A stretch of 64,000 nucleotides of DNA from an uncultured Arthrobacter sp. (lineage in GTDB: Bacteria > Actinomycetota > Actinomycetes > Actinomycetales > Micrococcaceae): contig NZ_CANLSZ010000001.1 of NCBI RefSeq assembly GCF_947493765.1, positions 556,448-620,447 on the forward strand, given 5' to 3'. The notes under the pieces were generated by a model that saw only the letters and a program-made list of their open reading frames with translations, did no database searches and was not told the origin of the DNA. Below are positions 38,119 to 47,464 of the stretch, piece after piece (the first letter of the stretch is position 1; every line of letters starts with the position of its first letter). Made by a program: the position numbers and the translations under genes.

Positions 38119-38838
38119 ATGACGGACGACACGGAAAGCAGTGAGGTGCGCCGCGGCGTCCTCTTCGACGTCGACGGCACGCTCGTCGATTCCAACTATC
38201 TCCACACCATCGCGTGGTGGCAGTCCTTCCGCCGCTTCGGACACGACGTCCCCATGTCCGGGATCCACCGGGCCATCGGCATGGGCGGGGACAAGCTCGT
38301 CGCCCACCTGCTCGGCGAGGGTCGCGATGCCGGCCAGGACACCGCGATCGACTCCACGCACGGCGCCATCTTCTCCTCGTTCTGGCCCTCCCTGCGCGCC
38401 TTCGACGGAGCTGCCGAGCTGGTGCGCCGCTGCGCGGACGACGGCCTGGTGGTCGTCCTCGCCTCCTCGGCCTCGCAGGACGACGTCGATGCGAACCGTG
38501 CCGTCATCGACGCCGACGACGCCATCACCGCGGCGACCACCACCGACGACGCCGGCAACAGCAAGCCCTCCCCCGACATCCTGCAGGCAGCGCTCGACGC
38601 CGGCGGGCTGGAGGCCGCGAACGTCGTCTTCGTGGGCGATGCGGTCTGGGACGTCATCGCCGCCACCGAACTGGGGATCCCCACGATCGCCCTCGCCTCC
38701 GGCGGAACCAGCGAGTCCGAACTCCGGGACGCCGGCGCCGCCCTGGTATACAGGGACATCCGGGCGCTGCTCGACGCGTTCGACGCGTTCGACGACGGCC
38801 CCCTCCACGCCCTGATGGCGTCGGGCGAAGCGTCGTGA
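38119..38838 (+). CDS. HAD-superfamily phosphatase
   Basis: 239 aa haloacid-dehalogenase phosphatase of the beta-phosphoglucomutase/PGP-like group. Motif I is VLFDVDGTLVDSNY, motif II LASSAS, motif III is around SKPSPDI, and motif IV VFVGDAVWDVIAA. A helical cap lies between motifs I and II. ATG 38119 has GGAAGGCAGG upstream. Substrate unknown. Confidence 0.88.
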   Translation: MTDDTESSEVRRGVLFDVDGTLVDSNYLHTIAWWQSFRRFGHDVPMSGIHRAIGMGGDKLVAHLLGEGRDAGQDTAIDSTHGAIFSSFWPSLRAFDGAAELVRRCADDGLVVVLASSASQDDVDANRAVIDADDAITAATTTDDAGNSKPSPDILQAALDAGGLEAANVVFVGDAVWDVIAATELGIPTIALASGGTSESELRDAGAALVYRDIRALLDAFDAFDDGPLHALMASGEAS

Positions 38839-38869
38839 CCTGCTGCCACCCCTACTGACGACGGAAACC

Positions 38870-38920
38870 GGAGGACGGAGGACATAGGACGGAGGACGGA
38901 GGACATAGGACGGAGGACGG
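38870..38920 (+). repeat. 21-bp tandem repeats carrying Shine-Dalgarno boxes
   Basis: Two exact 21-base units (38870-38890, 38891-38911) plus a nine-base third unit end directly at ATG 38921. Each unit contains GGAGGAC and GGAGGACAT, so five GGAGG boxes precede the YbaK start. No other function is apparent. Confidence 0.92.
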
Positions 38921-39415
38921 ATGGGCGGGAAACAGCCGGGACCGGGCGGTACGCCGGCCCTCCGCGCGCTGACGGCAGCGCAGGTCCCGTTCACCGTCCG
39001 GCCGTACACGCACCAGGACGGGGCGCCGTCGTACGGGCTCGAGGCCGCCGCGGCGCTCGGCGTCGTACCGGCCCGTGTCCTCAAGACGCTGATGACCAGT
39101 GTGGACGGTCTCCTCGTGTGCGCCGTCGTCCCCGTCAGCGGCTCACTCGATCTGAAGGCCCTCGCCGCGACGCTCGGCGGTAGGAGGGCGTCGATGGCCG
39201 ACCCCGAGGTGGCGCGGCGCTGGACGGGCTACGTGCTCGGAGGGATCTCACCGCTCGGGCAGCGCCGGCACTCCCCCGTCGTCGTCGACGGGACCGCGCT
39301 GGCCCACCCCACGGTCTTCGTCTCGGGTGGGCGGCGCGGCCTGGACATCGAGCTCGCACCGACGGATCTCATCGCCGTCACCGATGCGCGGGTCGCGGCG
39401 ATCGCCGGTCCCTAG
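38921..39415 (+). CDS. YbaK/prolyl-tRNA editing family deacylase
   Basis: 164 aa, YbaK/EbsC family, which clears Cys-tRNA(Pro) or related mischarged tRNAs. VLKTLMTSVDGLLVCAVVPV contains the catalytic-site Lys (VxKTL) and LGGISPLGQRR the family glycine turn. The C-terminus GGRRGLDIELAPTDLI is typical. Initiation would use the repeated GGAGG boxes just upstream. This is the second tRNA-editing gene in the window after AlaX. Confidence 0.88.
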   Translation: MGGKQPGPGGTPALRALTAAQVPFTVRPYTHQDGAPSYGLEAAAALGVVPARVLKTLMTSVDGLLVCAVVPVSGSLDLKALAATLGGRRASMADPEVARRWTGYVLGGISPLGQRRHSPVVVDGTALAHPTVFVSGGRRGLDIELAPTDLIAVTDARVAAIAGP

Positions 39416-39445
39416 CGCTCAGGACCCCGCGATAGGGTGACGCAC

Positions 39446-39868
39446 GTGGAACTCACCGAAGGCGCCCTCCCACCGCCGGCCGAAGCGCTCGCACTCTACG
39501 ACGCCGTCGGCTGGACCGCCTACACACGCGACCCGGACCGCCTGCAGCGCAGCCTGGCCGGATCGCACCTGCTGCTGACGGTGCGCGACGACGACGGCAC
39601 GCTCCTCGGACTGGCCCGGACCGTCTCCGACGACGAGTCCATCTGCTACCTCCAGGACATCCTCGTGCACCCCGACGCGCGGCGGCGCGGTGTGGGCCGC
39701 GCGCTGGTGCTCCACGTACAGCAGCGCTACCGCCACTGCATGTTCATCGCGCTGAGCACCGATGCCGGGACCACGCCCGACGCCGCCCTGTCCCACCCGT
39801 TCTACCGGTCCCTGGGTTTCAGTCCCCACCCGGAGCTGGGACTGGCCGCCTTCGGCTACCGACCCTGA
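39446..39868 (+). CDS. GNAT family N-acetyltransferase
   Basis: About 140 aa. The acetyl-CoA motif is LQDILVHPDARRRGVGRAL, and HPFYRSLGFSPHPELGLAAF is the C-terminal strand. GTG 39446 is preferred to GTG 39437 because TAGGGT (39433-39438) would be its -10 at seven bases, and it overlaps the earlier start. Acceptor unknown. Confidence 0.82.
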   Translation: MELTEGALPPPAEALALYDAVGWTAYTRDPDRLQRSLAGSHLLLTVRDDDGTLLGLARTVSDDESICYLQDILVHPDARRRGVGRALVLHVQQRYRHCMFIALSTDAGTTPDAALSHPFYRSLGFSPHPELGLAAFGYRP

Positions 39869-39908
39869 CCGTTCCCGCGGACGCCGCGCGCCGACCGCCC
39901 GGGAACAT

Positions 39909-39996
39909 CGAGGCCCCGGGGCAGCCGGGGACCGGGGCCATCCGGGCCCCAGGGCCATCCGGGCCATCCGGGCCCCAGTGGCAGCCAGGGACCGGG
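39909..39996. repeat. GC-rich direct repeats between GNAT and phzF-like genes
   Basis: GGCCATCCGGGCC occurs three times and GGCAGCC(G/A)GGGACCGGG twice within 88 bases in the convergent gap. The units can form several overlapping hairpins, so a bidirectional terminator is likely. Confidence 0.7.
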
Positions 39997-40833
39997 TCAG
40001 GCGTCGATCCGCACGGCTCCGCCCGAGACGGTCAGCCCACCGGCTCCGGGGATCGCCACGGTGATCACGGAGGGGCGCCCGACGTCGGATCCCTGATGCA
40101 CCGTCAGGACGGTGGGCGGTGTGAGCTCACCGCGTTCCCGGAGATACGCGCCGAGTGCGGCCGCAGCGGAACCGGTCGCCGGGTCCTCGCGCACGCCTCC
40201 GGGCGGGAACGGATTGCGCGCCTCGAAGACGTCGGGCGCCAGCCGGTGGACGACGGCGATGGTCGCGCCCCAGCCCTGCTCGGCCATGAAGGTCTTCAGC
40301 CCGCCGTAGTCGTAGTCGAGGGCGTGGAGCACGGCGGAGCTCCGCACGGGCACGATCGGATGGACATTGCCGGCGAAGGCCAGCATCACCGGCAGCTCGG
40401 TGGAGAGATCGGCCTCGTCCAGCCGCAGGTGCCGGAGCAGGTCGGCGCGGACGGCGTCGTCGATCTCCCCGGCCCACGGCTCGACCGTGACGAGCGAGGC
40501 GACCAGACCGTCCCCGATCCGCTCCGTCGTGAGCTCGAGTTCTCCCACGGGTGTGGACAGGACCAGGCGTCCGGGCCCCTCGCGCTCGGCGAGCGCGACG
40601 CCGGTGGCGATGGTCGCGTGCCCGCAGAACGGGATCTCGGCCTCGGGCGCGAAGTAGCGGACCGTCGCGTGGCCGGGACTCCGCGCCGTGATGAACGCAC
40701 TCTCCGCGTAGCCGACGTCGGCGGCGATGGCCTGCATCCGGTCCGCCGTGAGCCGGCCGGCATCGAGGACGATGCCGGCGGGATTACCGCCGTCGGGCCT
40801 GTCGGTGAACGCGGCGTAGCGGAGGATCTCCAT
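39997..40833 (-). CDS. PhzF family isomerase/epimerase
   Basis: 278 aa, two-domain PhzF fold. The catalytic Glu is in VGYAESAFI; IPFCGHATIATGVAL and EDPATGSAAAALGAYL are family signatures. TAGCAT six bases before the ATG (40840-40845) suggests leaderless expression. No phenazine genes are present, so the substrate is unknown. Confidence 0.9.
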   Translation of the reverse strand: MEILRYAAFTDRPDGGNPAGIVLDAGRLTADRMQAIAADVGYAESAFITARSPGHATVRYFAPEAEIPFCGHATIATGVALAEREGPGRLVLSTPVGELELTTERIGDGLVASLVTVEPWAGEIDDAVRADLLRHLRLDEADLSTELPVMLAFAGNVHPIVPVRSSAVLHALDYDYGGLKTFMAEQGWGATIAVVHRLAPDVFEARNPFPPGGVREDPATGSAAAALGAYLRERGELTPPTVLTVHQGSDVGRPSVITVAIPGAGGLTVSGGAVRIDA

Positions 40834-40851
40834 GCCGTGATGCTATCGGCG

Positions 40852-42321
40852 TCAGTCGTCCGGCCCGGAGCTCTCCACCAGCGCCGGATCTCCGGGGCGG
40901 GTGTCGGTGCTCCGGTTGATGAGCCAGGTGATAACCCAGAGCACCACGCCGATGACCATGAGCCCCCCGGCGATCTGGTACTGGATGACGTCGCGTCCCA
41001 CCCAGGGCCCGGCGAGGAAAGCACACAGGACCGCGGCGACGATCGGCATCGGTCCGGGCGAGGTGAAGAACACCTTCCTGTTCGGGTCACGCTTTCCCCG
41101 CAGCACCACGCAGGCGATGTTCACCACCGTGAAGACGCACAGCAGCAGGAACGCAGTGGTGCCCGAGAGATTGGCCACGATGTTGCTGTCCGGATCGCTC
41201 GTGACGTAGACGATCAGACCGAGCGCGAGGACGGTGGAGAAGGCGATGCCGGCCCAGGGGGTCAGGCGCACCGGCAGGACTCCGCCGAGCGGTCGGGGCA
41301 GGATGCCCTGGCGCGCCATCCCGTAGATCAGCCGGCTCGCCATGAGCATGTTGATCAGGGCCGTGTTGGCCACGGCGAAGACCGCCAGGAACGGGAAGAT
41401 CCGCTCGATCGGGAAACCCGGGGAGCCCTTCTGCACCACCTCGAGCAGGGCCGCGCCCTCGGCTTCACGGATGCCGTCCAGCTCGGTGGGGCTCAGCACC
41501 GTGACCACGGAGATCGCGACCAGCATGTAGAAGACGACGGCGATCCCGAGGCCCGTCAGCATGGTGCGCGGGAAGATCCGCTCCGGTTCCTTCGTCTCCT
41601 CCACCATGTTCACGGAGTCCTCGAACCCGACCATCGCGAAGAAGGCGATCGAGGTCGCCGCGGTCACCGCGAGGAACAGGCCCTTGTCCTGCTGATCCGA
41701 GAACACGAAGATCTCGCCGATGTTGCCGTTGCCCTGCGCCATCGCGTAGAAACCGACGCCGATCACGATGCACAGCGCCGTCATCTCCACCAGGGTCAGC
41801 ACCACGTTGAACTTGACGCTCTCCCCGACGCCACGCAGATTGACGACGGCGAGCAGCAGCATGAAGCCCAGCGCCACGGCCGTGATCACGCCCTGCCCGG
41901 GCACCTCCATCCAGCCGTTGACCTCGAGCCCGCCGAAGAAGTTCTGGGCGAGGACGTTCGCCGAGGTGGAGGCGCTGGTGATCCCCGAGCAGACCACGGC
42001 GAACGCCACGAGGAACGTGACGAAGTGAATACCGAAGGCCTTGTGCGTGTACAGCGCAGCACCGGCGGCCTGGGGGTACTGCGTGACGAGTTCCAGATAG
42101 GACAGCGCCGTCATGGTCGCCACGAGGAAGGCGAGCAGGAACGGGAGCCAGACGATTCCCCCGACCGTGCCGGCCATGGTCCCGGTGACCGCGTAGACCC
42201 CTGCTCCGAGGATGTCACCCACGATGAACAGCAGTAGCAGCTTCGGTCCGAGGACCCGTCTGAGCTCCGGCTGGCCGGTGGCGGTCTGCGCGTCGGACGC
42301 CCGTTCGGCGGAAGTGCTCAT
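40852..42321 (-). CDS. APC superfamily amino-acid permease
   Basis: 489 aa with about twelve membrane spans. KLLLLFIVGDILGAGVYAVTG is the first span with the substrate-site glycines, and FFAMVGFEDSVNMVEETK is the conserved span 6-7 region. ATG 42321 has AGGGAGGG upstream; the longer open frame to 42429 is not supported. The stop is 18 bases before the PhzF start. Likely a basic or neutral amino-acid transporter; substrate not determined. Confidence 0.9.
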   Translation of the reverse strand: MSTSAERASDAQTATGQPELRRVLGPKLLLLFIVGDILGAGVYAVTGTMAGTVGGIVWLPFLLAFLVATMTALSYLELVTQYPQAAGAALYTHKAFGIHFVTFLVAFAVVCSGITSASTSANVLAQNFFGGLEVNGWMEVPGQGVITAVALGFMLLLAVVNLRGVGESVKFNVVLTLVEMTALCIVIGVGFYAMAQGNGNIGEIFVFSDQQDKGLFLAVTAATSIAFFAMVGFEDSVNMVEETKEPERIFPRTMLTGLGIAVVFYMLVAISVVTVLSPTELDGIREAEGAALLEVVQKGSPGFPIERIFPFLAVFAVANTALINMLMASRLIYGMARQGILPRPLGGVLPVRLTPWAGIAFSTVLALGLIVYVTSDPDSNIVANLSGTTAFLLLCVFTVVNIACVVLRGKRDPNRKVFFTSPGPMPIVAAVLCAFLAGPWVGRDVIQYQIAGGLMVIGVVLWVITWLINRSTDTRPGDPALVESSGPDD

Positions 42322-42466
42322 GGTGTCCCTCCCTGGCTTTCCACCACACTGTGGACCTGTTCGGCGCGCATGGCAAGGTTCCCGTGCGCGGCCCGCCCGG
42401 CGGTCGCGCACCGTCGTGCGTGGTCCCACACCGTCTCCGGGCGCTGCGCTGCCCTAGGCTTGCCGC

Positions 42467-44375
42467 ATGAGTGCCATACCCCTGACCGGCGATCGGCTCC
42501 GATCGGAACTGGGCTCCGCACGGCGGGCGGCCACCTCGGACGGGGACTGGGAGTCCTTCGAGGCACGCGTCGAGGCGGAGTTCCCGCGCCTGCAGCGGCT
42601 CTTCCACACCCTGTACGGCCCGGGGGCCGACGACGAGCTCCTGCAGGTGGTCCTCGACACGGCGGCCTCCTGGCAGGACCGGGCCGCGGACCTCAAGAAC
42701 CTCGACACCGTGCGGGTCATGGCTCCGGACTGGTTTCAGTCGAACCGGATGCTCGGCGGAGTCTGCTACGTGGACCTGTATGCCGGGGACCTCGCCGGTC
42801 TGCGCGAGCGCATCCCCTACTTCCGCGAGCTCGGCCTGACCTACCTGCACCTCATGCCGCTGTTCCGGGCCCCCGAGGAGAACTCCGACGGCGGGTACGC
42901 GGTCTCCAGCTACCGCGCCGTGGACCCACGGCTGGGCACCATGGACGACCTCGCCGACGTCGCACGGGAACTGCGCGCGAACGGGATCGCCCTGGTGGTC
43001 GACTTCGTCTTCAACCACACCTCGAACGAGCACGAGTGGGCCCGGCGTGCTCTGGCGAAGGACCCGGAGTACGCGGACTTCTACTGGATCTACCCGGACC
43101 GCTCCATGCCCGATGCGTTCGAGCGGACCGTGCGGGAGATCTTCCCGGACGACCATCCCGGCTCCTTCGTGCCCCTGGAGGACGGGCGGTGGGTGTGGGC
43201 CACCTTCCACTCGTTCCAGTGGGACCTCGACTACCGGAATCCCCGGGTCTTCCGTGCGATGGCCGGCGAGCTGCTGTTCCTCGCGAATCTCGGGGTCGAG
43301 GTGGCGCATGGACGCCGTCGCCTTCATCTGGAAGCGGCTCGGCACCGCCTGTGAGTCCCTCCCGGAGGCCCATCTCCTGCTGCAGGCCTTCAACGCCGTG
43401 TGCCGGCTCGCCGCGCCGTCCCTGCTGTTCAAGTCCGAGGCCATCGTCCACCCGGACGAGGTGGTGCAGTACATCGACCCGGGTGAGTGCCGGCTCAGCT
43501 ACAACCCGCTGCAGATGGCCCTGATCTGGAACTCGCTCGCCACCCGTGATGTCTCCCTGCTGGCCCAGGCCCTCGAGCGCCGGCACGGGATCCCGGAGGG
43601 CACGGCGTGGGTCAACTACGTGCGCAGCCACGACGACATCGGGTGGACGTTCTCCGACCAGGACGCCGCCGAGCTCGGGATCGACGGCCACGACCACCGC
43701 CGGTTCCTCAACGCCTTCTACGTGAACCGTTTCCCCGGCAGCTTCGCCCGCGGGGTCCCGTTCCAGGACAACCCGCGCACCGGTGACGCGCGCATCTCGG
43801 GCACGACGGCGTCCCTGGCGGGACTCGAGTCCGCTGCCGACGCCGGAGCCGACGGCACCGGGGTGGCCCGGGTCCTGCTGGCCCACGCGATCATCCTCAG
43901 CACCGGTGGGATCCCGCTGCTATACCTCGGCGACGAGGTGGGCCAGCTCAACGACCACACCTATCTCGAGGATCCCGCCAAAGCAGTGGACAGCCGCTGG
44001 GTGGGCCGCCCCGCGTATCCGGAGGACCGCTATGCGGCCAGGACGGATCCCACCACGGAGGCCGGTGCCATCTTCCGCGGCCTCATGGACCTCATCGAGA
44101 TCCGCAAGCAGACCCCCGAGTTCGCCGGAGGACGCCTCCTGCCGTTCCACACGGACAACCCGCACGTCCTCGGCTACCAGCGGCCCGGGCTGCTCGACGG
44201 CGAGGACTCCACCGTGGTGGCCTTCGTCAATGTCGCGGACACCGCACAGCACCTCGGAGCGGAGACCCTCTCCGGCCTGCCGGAGACGGCGTGGGAGCTC
44301 ATCGGTGGAGAGCGGGTGTTCCTGCGGACGGGCCTGAGGCTCGAGCCGTTGGGTGTCCGCTGGCTCAGGATCTGA
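42467..44375 (+). pseudogene. Amylosucrase gene with a two-base deletion frameshift
   Basis: GH13 amylosucrase-type gene (glucan synthesis from sucrose), about 636 aa if joined. The 5' frame runs from ATG 42467 (TAGGCT six bases upstream) and keeps [13 protein letters not shown]. At 43303-43305 the expected Leu codon before [10 protein letters not shown] is reduced to one base: VEV then G then CGCATGGAC. The rest continues in another frame to 44375 with [14 protein letters not shown] and [14 protein letters not shown] intact. The shift lies directly before the catalytic nucleophile Asp of RMDA. Both halves are otherwise well conserved, so a recent mutation or a sequence error is likely; no slippery site is obvious. 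Confidence 0.9.
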
Positions 44376-44399
44376 TCCCGGCGCAGGGAAGGCACCCGG

Positions 44400-45215
44400 T
44401 CACTGCCTGCGCGAGAACTCCCCTGCGGCCCGGACCTGCTCCGGGGTGGGCCGGAGACCCGTGTAGAGCACGAACTGCTCCTCGGCCTGCAGGGCCACCA
44501 CGTCCGCACCCGTGATGACCGGTGTGCCCCTGTGCCGTGCGGCGAGGACGAGCGGGGTCTCCGACGGGGAGGCGACGACGTCGAACACCACGCGGGCCGC
44601 CTCGATGGCGTGCTGCGGGAAGGCGACGACGTCTGCCTCGTCACCCTCCATGCCGAGCGGCGTGACGTTCACGAGCAGATCCGCCGTCGACTCCCCCACC
44701 TCCGCCTGCCAGTCGAAGCCGTAGAGACCGGCGAGTGCCCGGCCGGTGTGCTCGTTGCGGGCCACGAGCACCACATCGTCGAACCCGGAGTCGCGCAGCG
44801 CCGCGACGACGGCCTTGGCCATGCCGCCGGAGCCGCGCACGAGCACCGAGTGCGTTCTCGGGACGGCATGCTCACGCAGCAGTCGCGCCACGGCCAGGTA
44901 GTCGGTGTTGTAGGCGGTGAGGACGCCGTCGTCGTTGACGACGGTGTTGACGGAGTCGATGGCCCGCGCGGAGGGATCGAGGTGGTCCACCAGGGCGATC
45001 ACGTCCTCCTTGAACGGCATGGAGATGGCGCAGCCGCGGATGCCCAGCCCGCGCACACCCGCGATGGCCGCCGCCAGATCCGTGGTGGTGAACGCCTTGT
45101 AGACGTAGTTCAGCCCCAGTTCCTCGTAGAGGTAGTTGTGGAACCGTGTACCGATGTTGCTGGGCCGCGCGGCCAGCGAGATGCACAGGGTCATGTCTTT
45201 GTTCAGGATGGGCAC
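44400..45215 (-). CDS. Shikimate dehydrogenase-like protein (SdhL type)
   Basis: 271 aa NAD(P)-dependent dehydrogenase of the AroE superfamily, closest in form to HI0607/SdhL. The catalytic Lys is in ISMPFKEDV and Asp in AYNTDYLAV; the nucleotide loop is VLVRGSGGMAKAVVAAL. The N-terminal Ser pair that binds the shikimate carboxylate is replaced by CISLAARPSNIGTRF, so it may not be a housekeeping AroE. GTG 45215 is the likely start. Divergent from the GCS2 gene. Confidence 0.85.
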   Translation of the reverse strand: MPILNKDMTLCISLAARPSNIGTRFHNYLYEELGLNYVYKAFTTTDLAAAIAGVRGLGIRGCAISMPFKEDVIALVDHLDPSARAIDSVNTVVNDDGVLTAYNTDYLAVARLLREHAVPRTHSVLVRGSGGMAKAVVAALRDSGFDDVVLVARNEHTGRALAGLYGFDWQAEVGESTADLLVNVTPLGMEGDEADVVAFPQHAIEAARVVFDVVASPSETPLVLAARHRGTPVITGADVVALQAEEQFVLYTGLRPTPEQVRAAGEFSRRQ

Positions 45216-45390
45216 GCCCCCATTCTGCCCTGCTGCAGCGGTCCCGTGGCCGGTCGGGCGACGACATCCGACCGCGGCAGCGCGCCGGGGACACCGCGGT
45301 CTCATTACACTTGAGCTCGGTCCTCCCGCGACGGCGCACTCCATAGGCCTGATCCCCGACCACCGCACACCTCGTCCCAGGAGCCGCTCC

Positions 45391-46530
45391 GTGACTATCG
45401 ATTTCGCGCAGTCCGCGCAATCCACGCTCGGTGTCGAGTGGGAACTGGCCCTGGTGGACCGCTCCACCGGCGAGCTGGTCTCGGTGGCCGATCAGGTGCT
45501 CCGCGGCGTCAGCGCCAACCACCCCGAGCTGCAGGAGGACGAGGAGCACCCGCACATCAAGCAGGAGCTCCTGCTGAACACCGTGGAACTCGTCACGGGC
45601 GTGTGCACCACGGTGGGCGAGGCGAAGGACGATCTGGCCCGCTCGCTCGGCGCCGTCCGCGAAGTCACCGATCCCATGGGGGTCGACGTCTTCTGCGCGG
45701 GCTCGCACCCCTTCAGCTCGCCGAGGGATCAGCAGGTCACCGACCGGGAGCGGTACGCGAAACTGATCGACCGCACCCGGTGGTGGGGACAGCAGATGGT
45801 GATCTACGGGGTGCACGTCCACGTGGGACTCGATCGCCGGGACAAGGCGCTGCCGGTGGTGGACGGCCTGATGAACTACGTGCCGCACTTCCAGGCGCTC
45901 TCGGCGTCGTCGCCGTTCTGGGGTGGCGAGGACACCGGCTACGCCTCGCAGCGAGCCCTCATGTTCCAGCAGCTGCCCACGGCGGGTCTTCCCTTCCACT
46001 TCGACGACTGGGCCGGCTACGAGTCCTACGTGCAGGACATGTTCACCACGGGAGTGATCGACTCCATCAGCGAGATCCGCTGGGACATCCGTCCGGTCCC
46101 CAATCTCGGAACGGTCGAGATGCGTGTGTGCGACGGGCTGTCCACCCTGCAGGACGTGGGCGCCGTCGCAGCCCTGACCCAGTGTCTCGTCCAGGAGTTC
46201 TCCGACACGCTCGATGCCGGAGGGACCATCCCCACCATGCAGCCGTGGCACATCCAGGAGAACAAGTGGCGTGCGGCGCGGTACGGTCTGGACGCCATCA
46301 TCATCCTCGACGCCGCCGGCAACGAACGGCTCGTCACCGATCACCTCGCCGAGGTGCTCACCCGGCTGGAACCCGTCGCGCGAAGGCTCGGCTGCAGCAG
46401 TGAACTCGCCGACGTGGCCGCGATCATGCAGCGTGGCGCCGGGTACCAGCGTCAGCGGCGCGTCGCGGAGGAGAACGACGGCGATCTCCGCGCGGTCGTC
46501 CTCGACATGGTGGAGCAGCTGCGCGGGTAG
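45391..46530 (+). CDS. Carboxylate-amine ligase / glutamate-cysteine ligase type 2
   Basis: 379 aa, GCS2/YbdK family. LGVEWELALVD is the N-terminal ATP/Mg motif, and GVHVHVGLDRRDKAL and ENKWRAARYGLDA are family signatures. GTG 45391 has CAGGAG upstream. Members make gamma-glutamyl or related amide bonds; since actinobacteria use mycothiol, glutathione synthesis is not implied. Substrate unknown. Confidence 0.88.
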   Translation: MTIDFAQSAQSTLGVEWELALVDRSTGELVSVADQVLRGVSANHPELQEDEEHPHIKQELLLNTVELVTGVCTTVGEAKDDLARSLGAVREVTDPMGVDVFCAGSHPFSSPRDQQVTDRERYAKLIDRTRWWGQQMVIYGVHVHVGLDRRDKALPVVDGLMNYVPHFQALSASSPFWGGEDTGYASQRALMFQQLPTAGLPFHFDDWAGYESYVQDMFTTGVIDSISEIRWDIRPVPNLGTVEMRVCDGLSTLQDVGAVAALTQCLVQEFSDTLDAGGTIPTMQPWHIQENKWRAARYGLDAIIILDAAGNERLVTDHLAEVLTRLEPVARRLGCSSELADVAAIMQRGAGYQRQRRVAEENDGDLRAVVLDMVEQLRG

Positions 46531-46545
46531 GGATCGGCGGTCGGT

Positions 46546-46823
46546 TCACGCCGTCGCACTTTCCCCTCTGCCGAGGGCACGTGCCTGCGGTGCAGCCATG
46601 AGGAGGAACCCGACAACGCCGAAGCTCATGACCATCAACAGCGCGTACTTCCGCCCGAGAGCCTGCTCGATCCTGCCGACGTGGTGAAAAGGACAGCCAG
46701 GGCCGGCCGGCCGATGTCGATGGATGCGAGAAGCCCGCCGGTGAGCATGGCGATACCGGCACCGCTGATCGCGAAGGAGACAGCGAACCCGACGAACGAG
46801 CGTCGCCGGGGGCGCGAGGGCAC
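46546..46823 (-). pseudogene. Broken small membrane protein
   Basis: In one frame GTG 46823 starts RRRSFVGFAVSFAISGAGI then MLTGGLLASIDIGRPALAVL, two hydrophobic stretches. Near 46665-46680 the frame shifts by one and continues GRIEQALGRKYALLMVMSFG then VVGFLLMAAPQA to a stop at 46546. Together the parts make a plausible three-span protein of about 92 aa. Not recognised. The 455-base stretch 46531-46985 holds nothing else except GGCCGGTGAAGGAT direct repeats near 46911-46940. Confidence 0.4.
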
Positions 46824-46985
46824 GGTTCCCCCAGACGTTTCGCCGGGCGGACGTCGTGGAACTCGTCGATCGACCTCGTTGTCGGAGTGGATCTGGCCGG
46901 CGAAGTGCCTGGCCGGTGAAGGATTCGGCCGGTGAAGGATCGGGGCTAGTGAAAGATCCGGGCTCGGGGCCGACGCCTCATCACT

Positions 46986-47396
46986 TTAGCCGACGAAGAT
47001 GCAGAACGGGTGACCGGCCGGATCGGCGTAGACGTAGAGCGGTTCGTCGGGGTCGTCCGTCCGGTCGAGCAGGACTTCGGCCCCCAGCGCCAGCGCCCTG
47101 GAGTGGTGGTGCTCGAGGGCTTCCCGATCGGAGACCGTGAAGTCCACGTGGAGTTGCATCGGCACCCCGCCCGAAGGCCAGGTTGTCCGCGCAAGGTCCT
47201 TTACCTGCTGGAATGCGAGAACGGATCGTCCCTGCGAGTCGATCAGGACGAGCCATTGGGCGTCGTCTGCGCGCTCCGTCGGAGGTTCGTCACCCGGCCG
47301 GTACGTCAATCCGAGAAGCCTGCGATAGAACTCCGCCAACCCTCGCACGTCGGTGCCGTCGAGGACCGTGTGGAGTAGCTCGGGGTATGCCGACAT
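46986..47396 (-). CDS. VOC family (glyoxalase-like) protein
   Basis: 136 aa vicinal-oxygen-chelate fold with paired beta-alpha-beta-beta-beta modules. TVLDGTDVRGLAEFYRRLLG opens the first, and MQLHVDFTVSD then YADPAGHPFCIFVG the second. Family members bind a metal and act as dioxygenases, isomerases or binding proteins; the role here is unknown. ATG 47396 is used; a longer open frame is a shadow of the BLUF gene. Confidence 0.85.
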   Translation of the reverse strand: MSAYPELLHTVLDGTDVRGLAEFYRRLLGLTYRPGDEPPTERADDAQWLVLIDSQGRSVLAFQQVKDLARTTWPSGGVPMQLHVDFTVSDREALEHHHSRALALGAEVLLDRTDDPDEPLYVYADPAGHPFCIFVG

Positions 47397-47464
47397 CGAC
47401 CAAGAGTAACCAGCAGCAGAATGCCTGCGCCAGCACCGGCCGGAGGGGCGACGTTCGGTCGGGG

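Noticed and set aside
40096..42237. Plus-strand 713-codon frame over phzF-like and APC genes
   Set aside because: His/Asp/Arg-rich antisense shadow; crosses the boundary between two real genes.
43290..43320. Programmed frameshift in amylosucrase
   Set aside because: No slippery heptamer, stop codon or hairpin is evident at the site; deletion or error is simpler.
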